Source: Leptospira bandrabouensis (lineage in GTDB: Bacteria; Spirochaetota; Leptospiria; Leptospirales; Leptospiraceae). From it: a stretch of DNA of 64,000 bases. The stretch spans positions 1,364,001 through 1,428,000 of the forward strand of contig NZ_RQHT01000014.1 in assembly GCF_004770905.1 (NCBI RefSeq). Reading direction: 5' to 3'. Shown here in pieces: positions 19,015 through 28,388 of this stretch. The position numbers and the translations under genes are program-made. The notes beneath the pieces were generated by a model. That model made no database searches. It had not been told where the DNA came from and saw nothing but the letters and a program-made list of their open reading frames with translations. Numbering within the stretch: the stretch's first letter is position 1; every line of letters begins with the position of its first letter.

Positions 19015-21083
19015 CTTCCAAATTCCATTTTGGTTTTTTCTTTCGCTTCGTGGCAACGGTCTAAAAACAACCTGGAAACAGAATCGTCGGGGTTTTTATC
19101 TAATAATTTTGAAAATCCGTCAATCGCTTCCTCATAATCTTCCCTTCGGAATGAATCTAATGCTAAAGTGTAATCGTCTTTTATTGCAATGAGTCTTGCT
19201 GCTTTTTCTGGATCGTAACCATCTAATACTTCCACAACAAATACGGAATTTGTTTTTCCTTTGATTGCCACACGGTCAAGCAACCGGTAATGATATCCCA
19301 ATCCTTCAGAAGCTTCAATGAAGGTATCAGCGCTGATAACAATGCGGGCAGAAAATAGTTTTGTGATTCCTTCGATACGAGAGGCAAGGTTTACTGCATC
19401 GGAAATCACAGTACCTTCCATTCTTTTATGTTCACCTAATATCCCTAAGGTGAGGTTTCCTGTATGGATTCCAATTCCTACTTCGATGGGAATGTATCCA
19501 CAATTGGCCCTATGTCCGTTATAAATACGAATGGCATCTTGCATTTCAACAGCTGCTTTTACAGCATCATTGATATCATAGGGAAATAAGGCCATCACTG
19601 CATCACCAATAAATTTATCTATGAATCCATTGTTATGTCGAATGATAGGGCCTACTCTTTGCAGATAACTGTTTAAAAAATCAAAGTTTTGTTTTGGTGT
19701 CAGTGTTTCTGAAAATTCTGTAAATGACCTGATATCAGCAAATAATATTGTCATTCGCTTTTGTACTTGGTCTCCTAAATCCACATAACGTATGTCAGAT
19801 TTTCCTAAGTGGTATAAAAATTCTGTGGGTACGAACCTGCTAAAAGAACTACTGAGTTGTTTTTGTTCCTGCGCAAATTCTAAGGTTTTTGTCATACTTT
19901 GGCGAACCATTCGTCCAAAAGTAATAACTTGTAAAAAAACAAATATTACAACACTTGCAGGAGCAACGTACATAGTGTGAATGTAAGACTCTGCATGTAA
20001 CACATCATTAGTGGCAGCGATCAGAACCAAAAGCATTCCGAATAAGAGAGGTCTTGATTGCATGCGTTTTTTCATGTATGCACGATACAAATACACTAAG
20101 ATGATCATTCCATTCGCTACAAAAGCAATCGGATAAATGGAAGCTGTCTCTGTAAAATAAATCGGAGGTAATAAAAGTCCTAACGTTAAGACCGAAGAAA
20201 GTGTATAAAAGAAGGTTCCCACTTTTTTTGAAAAATCTTCGGGAAAAATCGTATAAAAATAATGATAAAGTAAAGGTGCGGACCAGAACCAAGAAAGATA
20301 TTCTAATCTTAGTAAAATCCAATAAGGAACATCAAAAAATTCTATTAAAATCCTTTCTCCGGTCGAAATAGTTCTTAGAAGAACGGCAGCAGCAAATAAA
20401 AAGATTCCAATGGTATGTTTTCCATCTCGATTGTAAAAATACATTACTAAAAAGAAAATTCCTACAAAGGAAAGGATTGAAGACAACATTGTTTCGTTGA
20501 TCTTACGTTTGGTGAGTCGACTCTCCGCCTTATTGTAAGTGGAAATAACTACATCATTCCAAATTCCTCCCTTTCTATGAACATAATTGGCTATGTAAAG
20601 GTCTATTGTGATTTCTGAAGTTTGCGGTAATACAACGATTGTTGATTTTACTTCTGGAATGAATTCATTTTGGTTTGATCCTGGTTTTCCAGCCCCACCC
20701 AAATATTTACCGTTAACATATATGGCGTACGAAGTGTCCTGTTCATGGACAGTTAAGGCCATCGTTTCTTGGAGGTTGTCATTTAGTTTTAGTTTGAGCC
20801 TAAAACTGGCATGTCCAATCCCACTCAAAGGACCATAATTCATTGCAAATCCATTCCAATGTTTAGGAAGGTTAAGAAATAAATCGGAATCGGTTTCTTT
20901 GATTTGCGAAGGAGCAGTATTCCAAAAAAATTTCCATTCTCCATTTAAGGCTACAAATGGTTCTTTAACAAAGGAATGTTGGCTTAGATTTAAAAAACCT
21001 TTTTGTGCTTCTGCTTTTACATTCCTCTCTTCGGAAAGGCAACTAAAGAGTAGTAAGATAACAACAAAAAGGAGTTTTTTCAT
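19011..21083 (-). CDS. 7TMR-DISM adenylate cyclase, class III, complete active site
   Basis: A 690-residue membrane sensor. An N-terminal lipobox-like Cys (LLLFSC, Cys15) precedes an extracellular jelly-roll domain (about 30-185), seven membrane helices (about 200-400), a class III cyclase domain (about 435-620) and a short TPR-like tail. Catalytic residues are all present: metal Asp450 and Asp494, Lys490, Thr558 at the base-selecting position, Asn565 and Arg569. The Lys/Thr pair points to ATP as substrate, and the enzyme should work as a homodimer making cAMP. It lies directly upstream of the FMN glutamate synthase-like gene's product end with no gap. It is the intact reference for the two cyclases at 55.5-59.8 kb. 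Confidence 0.9.
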   Translation of the reverse strand: MKKLLFVVILLLFSCLSEERNVKAEAQKGFLNLSQHSFVKEPFVALNGEWKFFWNTAPSQIKETDSDLFLNLPKHWNGFAMNYGPLSGIGHASFRLKLKLNDNLQETMALTVHEQDTSYAIYVNGKYLGGAGKPGSNQNEFIPEVKSTIVVLPQTSEITIDLYIANYVHRKGGIWNDVVISTYNKAESRLTKRKINETMLSSILSFVGIFFLVMYFYNRDGKHTIGIFLFAAAVLLRTISTGERILIEFFDVPYWILLRLEYLSWFWSAPLLYHYFYTIFPEDFSKKVGTFFYTLSSVLTLGLLLPPIYFTETASIYPIAFVANGMIILVYLYRAYMKKRMQSRPLLFGMLLVLIAATNDVLHAESYIHTMYVAPASVVIFVFLQVITFGRMVRQSMTKTLEFAQEQKQLSSSFSRFVPTEFLYHLGKSDIRYVDLGDQVQKRMTILFADIRSFTEFSETLTPKQNFDFLNSYLQRVGPIIRHNNGFIDKFIGDAVMALFPYDINDAVKAAVEMQDAIRIYNGHRANCGYIPIEVGIGIHTGNLTLGILGEHKRMEGTVISDAVNLASRIEGITKLFSARIVISADTFIEASEGLGYHYRLLDRVAIKGKTNSVFVVEVLDGYDPEKAARLIAIKDDYTLALDSFRREDYEEAIDGFSKLLDKNPDDSVSRLFLDRCHEAKEKTKMEFGS

Positions 21084-22646
21084 TTAGGCTTGTCGTTTCG
21101 GAAATACAGTATAGTCTTGAAGTTTGGTAAATTTCACTTCATCTCGTTTGTAACCGAGTAATCCTTCTAAAGTTTGGTAACGATTCATTCCCATACTGAT
21201 TTCTATATCTTGGCCAGTGAACTGTCCCGGATGTTCGTATCCACAGGAATGAGCTAAACTAAGTAGTTCTTTGCGAAATCCTTGGATGTATTTTGCTGCA
21301 CGTTTTCCTTTAATTTCAGGATCAACTCCTCTTTGTAACCACCAGTTCTGTGTGGCAACACCAGCAGGACAATGGTCCGTATGGCATTTTTGTGCTTGGA
21401 TGCAACCGATGGATAACATGGCTTCTCTTGCCACATTGATGAGGTCACATCCCATAGCAATCGCAACCACGGCCCGGTCAGGAAAACCCAGTTTTCCCGA
21501 TCCAATCCAAACAATTTGTTCGGACAAACCCGTATTTTGGAAGAGAGTATACACTCTTTGGAATCCTATTTTAAACGGTAAGGAAACATGATCCGCATAG
21601 GTGAGAGGAGCGGCCCCTGTTCCACCTTCTCCTCCATCGATTGTAATAAAATCAGGTCCTGTCGAACTCTCTTTCATTTCACGAGCGAGCTCTTCCCAAA
21701 ATTCAATTTCTCCAACGGCACTTTTGATACCTACAGGAAGTCCTGTTCCTGTTGCAATTTTTTCAATGAATTGAATCAATTCTTTTACATTCGTAAACTC
21801 ACTATGCGAGTTTGGTGAGATACAATCTTTTCCTTCTTCGACATGACGGATCGCAGCAATCTCAGCATTGACTTTTTTTGCCGGAAGGATTCCACCTTTC
21901 CCTGGTTTGGCGCCTTGGGATAATTTGATTTCGATCATTTTGATACAAGGGTTCATTCCCACTTTCTCTTTCAAAACATCTAAACTAAATTTTCCTGATT
22001 TGTCTCTAGCACCAAAGTAACCGGTTCCAATTTGCCAAACCATATCAGCACCTTCCCTATGATATTGGCTTAAGCCACCTTCACCTGTGTTATGATAGGC
22101 GCCGGAATCTCTTGCCCCTCTATTCAATGCCATAATCGCATTTTTTCCAAGAGAACCAAAAGACATTGCGGAAATATTGATAATAGAATATGGCCTATAG
22201 GGAAACTTACGTTTAGGACCTATCACTTTTAAACAAGGAATACAACTAACGTCATTGTTATGAATATAAGCTTTTGATTCTGGATAGGGAAACGCTTTAT
22301 GTTTGATGATAGGATATCCAGGTTCGTATTGGATCTCTGTGGTTCCAAATCCAAAGTTATTGTTTTGTCCTTTGGCTGTGGCATAAATCCAACTTCTTTC
22401 TGTTCTGTCAAAAGGACGTTCTTCTTTATCGTGAGCTACCCAGTATTGTCTGAGTTCTGGACCGATCATTTCTAAAAAATAACGGAGGCGGCCGACAATA
22501 GGAAAGTTTCTCTGAATTGTGTGCTTTTTTTGTGTGATGTCTCTTAAAAAGACGATCACAAGGAAGGCCAACAATCCAATCAGTGTCGAAGATAGGGGAT
22601 GGGTTTCAATCCAAGTAAGTATCTGGTCCATATAGGGTGCGTCCAT
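21084..22646 (-). CDS. FMN-binding glutamate synthase-like protein
   Basis: A 520-residue protein with one N-terminal membrane helix (about 18-34) and a glutamate synthase central/FMN barrel domain. Diagnostic parts are INISAMSFGSLGKNAIMALN, TIDGGEGGTGAAPL and the Fe-S cluster cysteines in CIQAQKCHTDHCPAGVATQ. It lacks the glutaminase domain and the small FAD subunit, as in the stand-alone archaeal-type GltS-like family, so glutamate synthesis cannot be assumed. The adjoining minus-strand cyclase gene follows without any gap, suggesting one transcript. Membrane anchoring is inferred from the hydrophobic segment. Confidence 0.88.
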   Translation of the reverse strand: MDAPYMDQILTWIETHPLSSTLIGLLAFLVIVFLRDITQKKHTIQRNFPIVGRLRYFLEMIGPELRQYWVAHDKEERPFDRTERSWIYATAKGQNNNFGFGTTEIQYEPGYPIIKHKAFPYPESKAYIHNNDVSCIPCLKVIGPKRKFPYRPYSIINISAMSFGSLGKNAIMALNRGARDSGAYHNTGEGGLSQYHREGADMVWQIGTGYFGARDKSGKFSLDVLKEKVGMNPCIKMIEIKLSQGAKPGKGGILPAKKVNAEIAAIRHVEEGKDCISPNSHSEFTNVKELIQFIEKIATGTGLPVGIKSAVGEIEFWEELAREMKESSTGPDFITIDGGEGGTGAAPLTYADHVSLPFKIGFQRVYTLFQNTGLSEQIVWIGSGKLGFPDRAVVAIAMGCDLINVAREAMLSIGCIQAQKCHTDHCPAGVATQNWWLQRGVDPEIKGKRAAKYIQGFRKELLSLAHSCGYEHPGQFTGQDIEISMGMNRYQTLEGLLGYKRDEVKFTKLQDYTVFPKRQA

Positions 22647-22675
22647 TTCTACATCAAAAGCAAAAAGATGACAAG

Positions 22676-23077
22676 CTAAGATTGGAAGTGGGACAAAGAA
22701 TCCAAAAGTTTTTCCTTCGTAAAAGGTTTGAAGATATATCCAGAGATGATTGGAATTTTTGCGGCTCGATCTGTATCGGCTTCATCAACAGAGGAACTCA
22801 CTAAAAACACTTCAATGGTTTTTGGAAACTGGGGAAAAATTTCTCCAAAGGCTTCTAAAAATTGCCAACCATCCATAAATGGCATATTGATATCTAAAAA
22901 AATGATATCAGGAAGTTGGTCTTTGTTTTGAATTTCTTTGTGAAAAAAATCCAAGGCGTTTTCTGCGTCAGAAAACATGAGAACTTCTTCTTTGATCCCG
23001 GCATTGGAGATGATTTTTTTGGTAGTGAACTGATATATTTTATCATCATCAATCACACAAATTTTGGGAGATCTCAT
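22676..23077 (-). CDS. Single-domain response regulator
   Basis: 133 residues forming only a receiver domain. The acidic pocket is D10-D12, the phospho-acceptor is Asp62 in IIFLDINMPFMDG, the switch Ser is S94 and the conserved Lys is K117 in FKPF. It has no output domain, so it probably acts by protein contact, as in CheY- or Rcp1-like regulators. Its ATG overlaps the stop of the upstream histidine kinase by four bases, making the two a coupled pair. Confidence 0.92.
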   Translation of the reverse strand: MRSPKICVIDDDKIYQFTTKKIISNAGIKEEVLMFSDAENALDFFHKEIQNKDQLPDIIFLDINMPFMDGWQFLEAFGEIFPQFPKTIEVFLVSSSVDEADTDRAAKIPIISGYIFKPFTKEKLLDSLSHFQS

Positions 23078-24573
23078 AGGGTTTCTCTCCCATCGGGAAA
23101 GTACATAAGGAAAGTGGCTCCCTCTCCTGGTTTGGAACGGACCTCAATTTTACCACCGATAGATTCAATTTTGTATTTAATCAAAAACAACCCGAGCCCT
23201 TTACCACTGATATGACGATGAAAAGTTTTCTTTAACTGAAAAATTTGATCACCATAACGCTCTAAATCGATCCCCGTTCCGTTATCGGAAAAAGAAATGG
23301 CGGTTTGTGTCCCAATGGAAAAGGATTCTACGGAAATCCTTAACTTTCTGTCGGGATGGGAGTAACGGATCGAGTTATTCAGTAAATGTAGGAAAATCGT
23401 ATCTAGGTACTCTTTGGAGAAATAAATGGTATCCCCACCTGAAAAATCCGCCTGGATTTCCACATCTTTATCCTTTAGTTCTCCTTTTAAAAGTTCGGTT
23501 ACATTCAAAAAAGATTGGCTGATTTTGACTGGTTCTGGTTTGTAATTGTCTGGATTTTGAATTCTTAAAGTGGAGATGAGTTCGGAAAGAACTGTTTCTA
23601 AGTTTTCTGTTACCGATTCCAGATGATTTTCAAATTCTCTAATTTCTTCTAAATTGTCAGTCATTTTCATCAAATCAAGAAGGCTTCTTAAATTACTGAC
23701 GGGTGCACGTAAATGGTGAGAGATGATTTGGTTGTATGCTTGAAGTTGTTTGTTTTGGGTTAAAAGTGAATTGGTAATGGCACGCAATTGATCATTATTT
23801 TCAAGCAGTAGTTTTTCGGTTTTTTTCCTTTCATTGATATCAACAATTTGTGCAAGATAGTGGATCGGGTGTCCCATTTCATCGCGTAGGACAGTGACTG
23901 TGATATAGGCCCAAACTTTTTTTCCTGATTTGTGTAGGTATTGTTTTTCAATCGAATAGTTATCGATGATTCCTTTTTGAACTTCATCTCGATATTTTAA
24001 ATTTTCTTCGAGTTCTTCGTCGGCACTAATTTCAGAAAAATGTTTTCCAATGATTTCAAAACTTTGATAACCTAAAAAGTTGGCAAAGGCATCATTAACT
24101 TCATCAATATATCCATGTTTTCCAGTTTGTACAAGTCCTATTGGTGAGTCATGAAATAAGGTATGAAATCTTCGTTCGGAAAGTGCTAAGTTTGCTTCGG
24201 TATCAATTTTTTCTGAAATATCACGCGAGGAAGTATGAAGGTATTTTTTTCCAGTAGTGGGATGTATCGTTAAACGATTGTCAGACTGTAACCAGATATA
24301 GTTACCGTTTTTATGTAAAAATCTAAACGTAGTATGAATATTTTCATCACCACGGAGAAGAGGTTGATGTGACCTTTCTTGGATGAGTCTTTTTTCGTCA
24401 GGATGAAAATAATCATAGGGGTTTTTTCCAATGAGTTCCTCAGGTTTGTATCCGATGATTTTTTCAGAGTTAGGACTTACATAAAGATAGGTTCCGTCTG
24501 ATTCATGTAAACAAACCAATTCTCGGCTAATAGAAGTTACTAAGTGTAGTATCTCGGAATCGGGAAGTCCCAC
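23074..24573 (-). CDS. PAS-PAS sensor histidine kinase
   Basis: A 499-residue soluble kinase with no membrane helix. PAS domains lie at about 5-120 and 132-248, with PAC-type endings (TSSRDISEKI and LAQIVDINERK). The phospho-acceptor is His286 in SHHLRAPVSNL. The ATPase domain (about 370-497) has the N-box FLHLLNNSIRYS, G1 DNGTGID and G2 GKGLGLFLI. The start is a GTG at 24573 and is uncertain, since no well-placed ribosome binding site is visible. It overlaps the response regulator by four bases, its likely partner. The input signal is presumably cytoplasmic or redox-related but is not shown by the sequence. Confidence 0.9.
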   Translation of the reverse strand: MGLPDSEILHLVTSISRELVCLHESDGTYLYVSPNSEKIIGYKPEELIGKNPYDYFHPDEKRLIQERSHQPLLRGDENIHTTFRFLHKNGNYIWLQSDNRLTIHPTTGKKYLHTSSRDISEKIDTEANLALSERRFHTLFHDSPIGLVQTGKHGYIDEVNDAFANFLGYQSFEIIGKHFSEISADEELEENLKYRDEVQKGIIDNYSIEKQYLHKSGKKVWAYITVTVLRDEMGHPIHYLAQIVDINERKKTEKLLLENNDQLRAITNSLLTQNKQLQAYNQIISHHLRAPVSNLRSLLDLMKMTDNLEEIREFENHLESVTENLETVLSELISTLRIQNPDNYKPEPVKISQSFLNVTELLKGELKDKDVEIQADFSGGDTIYFSKEYLDTIFLHLLNNSIRYSHPDRKLRISVESFSIGTQTAISFSDNGTGIDLERYGDQIFQLKKTFHRHISGKGLGLFLIKYKIESIGGKIEVRSKPGEGATFLMYFPDGRETL

Positions 24574-24732
24574 AGGAAAATTCTTTTCACTTCCTTTGGA
24601 TTGTCTATCCGAATTGTAAACACGAACAGGTATTTTAGAAATTTAGTTTCAATGGTATTTTTTTTTAACCAACCGATTCAAAAACGAACCAAACTTTTTG
24701 TGGCCATCAAAATTGAATTAAGGGATACTCAA

Positions 24733-25086
24733 ATGAAAAATCTATCGTACGTCATTCTGGACGGAAATTTAACCGCAGATCCAGAAGAAAAAAGCATTGC
24801 GGGAGGGAAGTCTTTGGCAAATTTCACTGTTGCTGTGAACCATACATCCAACAACCAAGAAGGAAAGGATAAGGAAGATGTTTCTTACTTTGAAGTGGAG
24901 GCTTGGGAAAAACTGGGAGAAAACTGCGTGGAATACCTCAAAAAAGGGAGTAAGGTGACGGTAATGGGAAACCTAAAACAAAACCGTTGGAAAAACCCTG
25001 AAGGGGAAAGCAGATCAAAGGTGAAAGTCACTGCTTCCACTGTCCGGTTTGATAGTATGCAAAAAAAGGGAACAAAGGTTGCTTGA
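24733..25086 (+). CDS. ssb: Single-stranded DNA-binding protein
   Basis: 117 residues with one OB fold: VILDGNLTADPE, FTVAVNH, YFEVEAWEKLGENCVEYLKKGSKVTVMGNL and the Lys/Arg-rich end, in the usual SSB order. It is shorter than typical SSB and lacks the acidic DDDIPF-type C-terminal tail that recruits partners, ending instead in QKKGTKVA. GGGA lies nine bases before ATG 24733, so I reject an upstream TTG extension of 44 residues. Short SSBs of this type are seen in spirochetes. It converges on a lipoprotein gene, with a terminator between. Confidence 0.9.
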   Translation: MKNLSYVILDGNLTADPEEKSIAGGKSLANFTVAVNHTSNNQEGKDKEDVSYFEVEAWEKLGENCVEYLKKGSKVTVMGNLKQNRWKNPEGESRSKVKVTASTVRFDSMQKKGTKVA

Positions 25087-25095
25087 TGTTTTTTT

Positions 25096-25126
25096 CGGGT
25101 GTCGGATTTTCCCTTCACCCGTTTTT
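25096..25126 (+). terminator. Rho-independent terminator after ssb
   Basis: Stem CGGGTG (25096-25101) pairs with CACCCG (25116-25121), followed by a run of five T. Confidence 0.75.
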
Positions 25127-25139
25127 GTCTGTTAGTTTC

Positions 25140-26207
25140 TTAGGGCGTTGGAATGGTTCTTTTTTTGTGTTTTGTATGAGTGGGAGAGTCAAATATCGAA
25201 TCATTTCCATCTGCTTTTGATCTATCTGCTGAATCATCGGTTTGTTTTTTATCTTCAACTCGCTCTTCTAACAAAGTTTGTTTCCCGTTTTTATTGATTG
25301 CTAAGATGCGAAAGTATTGAGGAGAAGAAACTAAGTTCCATTCCCTAAACATAAATTTTGTGAATCCATGTTTAGGTCCAAACACTCCATTTAAATTATC
25401 TATTTTAGATTTGATATTTGCTTTGAAGTCTACCTGTTCTTTTTCTGTTAAGCTGGGAAACTGTGCAACTTCCCCTTCCACATATCGATTTTTTAAAATA
25501 TCTAATTCTCTGCGGTTCCTGCCTGTGACATCTTCAAAAAATTTTTGTTTGGCACCATTACAATTTCCAAGGTAAGATTCGCAATTAGGTTCCAGTTGTG
25601 GATTAACATAAGTAAGTTCTAAATAGATATTAATGTATTCGCCGAGGGTTGGAATTTTATCTTCCTTAATTTCCAAAACTTGTGGGACTGTATCACGGTC
25701 CGTGTATTGCCTTTCGATGGCTTCTCTTGAAATTTTTGTTTCAGGAGTTGTACTGTTGACTTTAACGGGTTTTTTCGATTCACCAACAATCACTTTGTTT
25801 CTCATCACTTCCGTTTTTGTTTCCAAAATTTCATACGCTTGGAAGTTTACCGGTTGTTTGGCGATGACCTCGCCCTTTTGGTTTCTGACAATGATATGAT
25901 GTTCTAAAATCGTACCTGCAATGATTTCTTCAATGATGCTGATCCCTGCATCTTCAAAAAATAAATCCAATTGAATAAAAGGAATTTTGTTCTCTGAATA
26001 TTCGATGCTGACACCAGGTTCTTGTGCCAAAGTTTTTTTTGTGTCTTTGGATTCGGAAGGAAGGGCTTCCGATTTAGTAATCATTTTGATTCGGTTGAGA
26101 TTGATTTGTTCCGTATGTTTAGGGAAGGTAGGAGTGATTACCTGTTGCGGTGTTTGGCATCCGATTGTGAAAAGTAACAGGCAGGAAACAAAATACAAAC
26201 GATTCAT
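25140..26207 (-). CDS. Lipoprotein of unknown function
   Basis: 355 residues with a clean lipobox (LLLFTIGC). The mature part is mixed alpha/beta and charged, with NKIPFIQLDLFFEDAGISI, a beta-rich middle that mentions no catalytic motif, and a hydrophilic, disordered C-terminus rich in K, D and S (about residues 315-355). No family recognised. It may share a transcript with the DUF3332 gene 52 bases upstream, but a strong hairpin lies between them. Confidence 0.7.
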   Translation of the reverse strand: MNRLYFVSCLLLFTIGCQTPQQVITPTFPKHTEQINLNRIKMITKSEALPSESKDTKKTLAQEPGVSIEYSENKIPFIQLDLFFEDAGISIIEEIIAGTILEHHIIVRNQKGEVIAKQPVNFQAYEILETKTEVMRNKVIVGESKKPVKVNSTTPETKISREAIERQYTDRDTVPQVLEIKEDKIPTLGEYINIYLELTYVNPQLEPNCESYLGNCNGAKQKFFEDVTGRNRRELDILKNRYVEGEVAQFPSLTEKEQVDFKANIKSKIDNLNGVFGPKHGFTKFMFREWNLVSSPQYFRILAINKNGKQTLLEERVEDKKQTDDSADRSKADGNDSIFDSPTHTKHKKRTIPTP

Positions 26208-26226
26208 ACTTTAAGTATCGGTCAGA

Positions 26227-26252
26227 GATTGCCCCTAAAATTAGGGGCAATC
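26227..26252 (-). terminator. Strong hairpin after the DUF3332 gene
   Basis: A perfect 12-bp inverted repeat (GATTGCCCCTAA / TTAGGGGCAATC) with only two bases between the arms lies eight bases after the DUF3332 stop. No T-tract follows on the minus strand. It may act as a terminator or an mRNA 3'-end stabiliser. Confidence 0.55.
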
Positions 26253-26259
26253 GGTAAGT

Positions 26260-26766
26260 TTAGATATGTTTTACGCCAGCAGGAGGTAGGATTGGTCCAC
26301 TTGTTTGGATGATTTCTACATACTTTCCGTTTACTTGGCGGAATGCTTTTTCAGGTCGATCTTTTAAGAAATAAATTGCTTCCATTCCTTTTTGTCCTGG
26401 AGCTTCCATTTTTAAAACTTTTCCCCATTCAGTGTAAGTAAGAGTGATGGTTTGACCTTCATGATTGTATTCTTTGACTAACTTTCCATCAAAGTCATAC
26501 TCAGCCATAGCAATTGGGTTTTTATCAGTCCAGAATTCAATTAAGTTGAACACTACGATGTCTAAGAAACTTCCAATTCCGTATGCAAAATAAAGGGGGA
26601 AAATCATAAGAAGGGAACGAAAGAATCCTGCAACTTTTCCACTTCCAATTTGGATATTTCCATTGAAAGAATAAACTGCCTTTACTGCTCCAAATTTTCC
26701 AAAACAATTCGACAATAGACCGAAGGACAAAAGCCCTACAACGGTAGCTTTTAATATTTTTTTCAT
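26260..26766 (-). CDS. DUF3332 family lipoprotein
   Basis: 168 residues. The leader ends in GLLSNC, and the mature part shows the DUF3332 pattern GKFGAVKAVYSFN ... FAYGIGSFLDIVVFNLIEFWTDKNPI, with one hydrophobic span that may be a membrane segment. The GAGG ribosome binding site supports ATG 26766; an in-frame extension to 27009 overlaps the divergent MBOAT gene and is rejected. The family is common in Gram-negative bacteria and has no known activity. Confidence 0.85.
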   Translation of the reverse strand: MKKILKATVVGLLSFGLLSNCFGKFGAVKAVYSFNGNIQIGSGKVAGFFRSLLMIFPLYFAYGIGSFLDIVVFNLIEFWTDKNPIAMAEYDFDGKLVKEYNHEGQTITLTYTEWGKVLKMEAPGQKGMEAIYFLKDRPEKAFRQVNGKYVEIIQTSGPILPPAGVKHI

Positions 26767-26895
26767 CGTAACCTCATAGTTTCTAATTAAAGAACTAGGC
26801 ACCAATCCTAAAATATTCTTGGAAAGTCTGCAAGTCGAAATGATTGACAGACATATTTTTTCAAAGACCCTGGTCGGAATAGAAGGCAAATCCCA

Positions 26896-28356
26896 TTGAT
26901 CTTTTCTGATTTTGAATACTTTGTCTTCTTTCTCTTCGTTTTCTTTACGGTATGGTACGTATTCCCTTCTATTTTTTCGAATCATACGAAAGAAACGCGA
27001 ATCTTGCATGTTTTCCTACTCGTAAGTAGTTATTTTTTTTACATGTCTTGGGATTACCGATTTGGTGCTCTCATTTTACTTTCCACAGCCATTGATTACT
27101 ACGTAGGACTAAGGCTTGCCTCCGAATCTAGAGAAAAAGTAAGATATTATCTTTTACTTTTTAGTTTGATTACAAACTTAGTTTTTATATTAGGATTTTT
27201 TAAGTATTACAATTTTGTTGTTACATCGATCAATGCGGTCACCAATCCGGTGTTTGGTGGTGATGCAATGCCTGTTTTAAACATCATTTTGCCTGCAGGA
27301 ATTTCCTTTTTTACATTCCAGTCTTTGTCTTACACCATTGATGTGTACAGAAAAGAGATACCCGCTGAAAAAGATTTCATTCGTTTTGCGTTGTTTGTAA
27401 GTTTTTTCCCACAGTTGGTTGCCGGTCCAATTGTAACAGCGCGAACCTTTATGCCTCAGTTGTACACTCCCAAAAAGTTGGAAGACATCGAATTTCGAGT
27501 GGCCATTCGATTTTTTATGTTGGGGTATTTTAAAAAAGCTGTTTTGTCTGATATGGTAGCACCTACCATCGACACAATTTATGCAGACCCGGCCGGCCAT
27601 CACGCCTATGCTTTGTTAATTGCTGCAGCCCTCGGTGGGATTCAAGTTTATTTGGATTTTAGTGGGTATTCTGATATGGCCATTGGAAGTGCCATGTTAC
27701 TTGGTTACAAACTTCCAACTAACTTCAATTTACCTTTTTTGGCAACGTCTGTCTCTGGATTTTGGCGTCGTTGGCATATGACCTTAAACTCTTGGTTAAG
27801 GGATTATATTTATATTCCTATGGGTGGCAGTCGTGTAACTTCCGTAAGACGTAAATTTAACCTTTGGTTTACCATGTTTGTGAGTGGGGTTTGGCACGGG
27901 GCACAGTGGACCTTTGTATTTTGGGGTTCTCTTAACGGTGTTTTTTATGTTTTGGAGGAAATCTGGAAAGAATGGTTTCCTGACAAAAAAGGTGAGTCAG
28001 AAACTAAAAATTGGTTTAGGGTTCCCCTTTGGCTCTTTCAGAATATTCTGAATAGCTCCATTTTCTTTTTGGGGGCAGTTTTTTTTCGGTCACTCAGTTG
28101 GGAAAATGCTTGGATCCATATCCAGGGTATTTTTACTTTTCAAGCCGGGCAAATTCGGCCTTATATGTGGAAGGATTTCCTTTGGATCATTGGCTTTTTG
28201 TATTTGGGCCATATCATTGGGTATTTTATCTTCGAAAAGGGAAAAGGCAAACAAATCCCCGCCAGTTTGGAGTTTGCCCTGTATCCGATTCTCTTTCTTG
28301 TCTTAAATTTAGCTACACCAGAAAATTCCGTTCCGTTCATTTACTTTCAGTTCTAA
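26896..28356 (+). CDS. MBOAT-family membrane O-acyltransferase (AlgI-like)
   Basis: A 486-residue polytopic membrane enzyme. It matches AlgI/DltB-type acyltransferases: an N-terminal FSDFEYFVFF, the FFPQLVAGPI motif, SGYSDMAIGSAMLLGY, FWRRWHMTLNSWLRDYIYIP, and the catalytic His in VSGVWHGAQWTFVFWG. These enzymes move acyl groups across the membrane onto polysaccharides or other exported substrates. The start is a TTG with AAGG about nine bases upstream. No alginate genes are nearby, so the acceptor is unknown. Confidence 0.92.
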   Translation: MIFSDFEYFVFFLFVFFTVWYVFPSIFSNHTKETRILHVFLLVSSYFFYMSWDYRFGALILLSTAIDYYVGLRLASESREKVRYYLLLFSLITNLVFILGFFKYYNFVVTSINAVTNPVFGGDAMPVLNIILPAGISFFTFQSLSYTIDVYRKEIPAEKDFIRFALFVSFFPQLVAGPIVTARTFMPQLYTPKKLEDIEFRVAIRFFMLGYFKKAVLSDMVAPTIDTIYADPAGHHAYALLIAAALGGIQVYLDFSGYSDMAIGSAMLLGYKLPTNFNLPFLATSVSGFWRRWHMTLNSWLRDYIYIPMGGSRVTSVRRKFNLWFTMFVSGVWHGAQWTFVFWGSLNGVFYVLEEIWKEWFPDKKGESETKNWFRVPLWLFQNILNSSIFFLGAVFFRSLSWENAWIHIQGIFTFQAGQIRPYMWKDFLWIIGFLYLGHIIGYFIFEKGKGKQIPASLEFALYPILFLVLNLATPENSVPFIYFQF

Positions 28357-28388
28357 TTTGCTTTTTTCGTTTCCAATATTAGGAATCC

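Noticed and set aside
26767..27009. N-terminal extension of the DUF3332 protein
   Set aside because: It would overlap the divergent MBOAT gene, and the shorter form has a GAGG ribosome binding site and a proper signal peptide.
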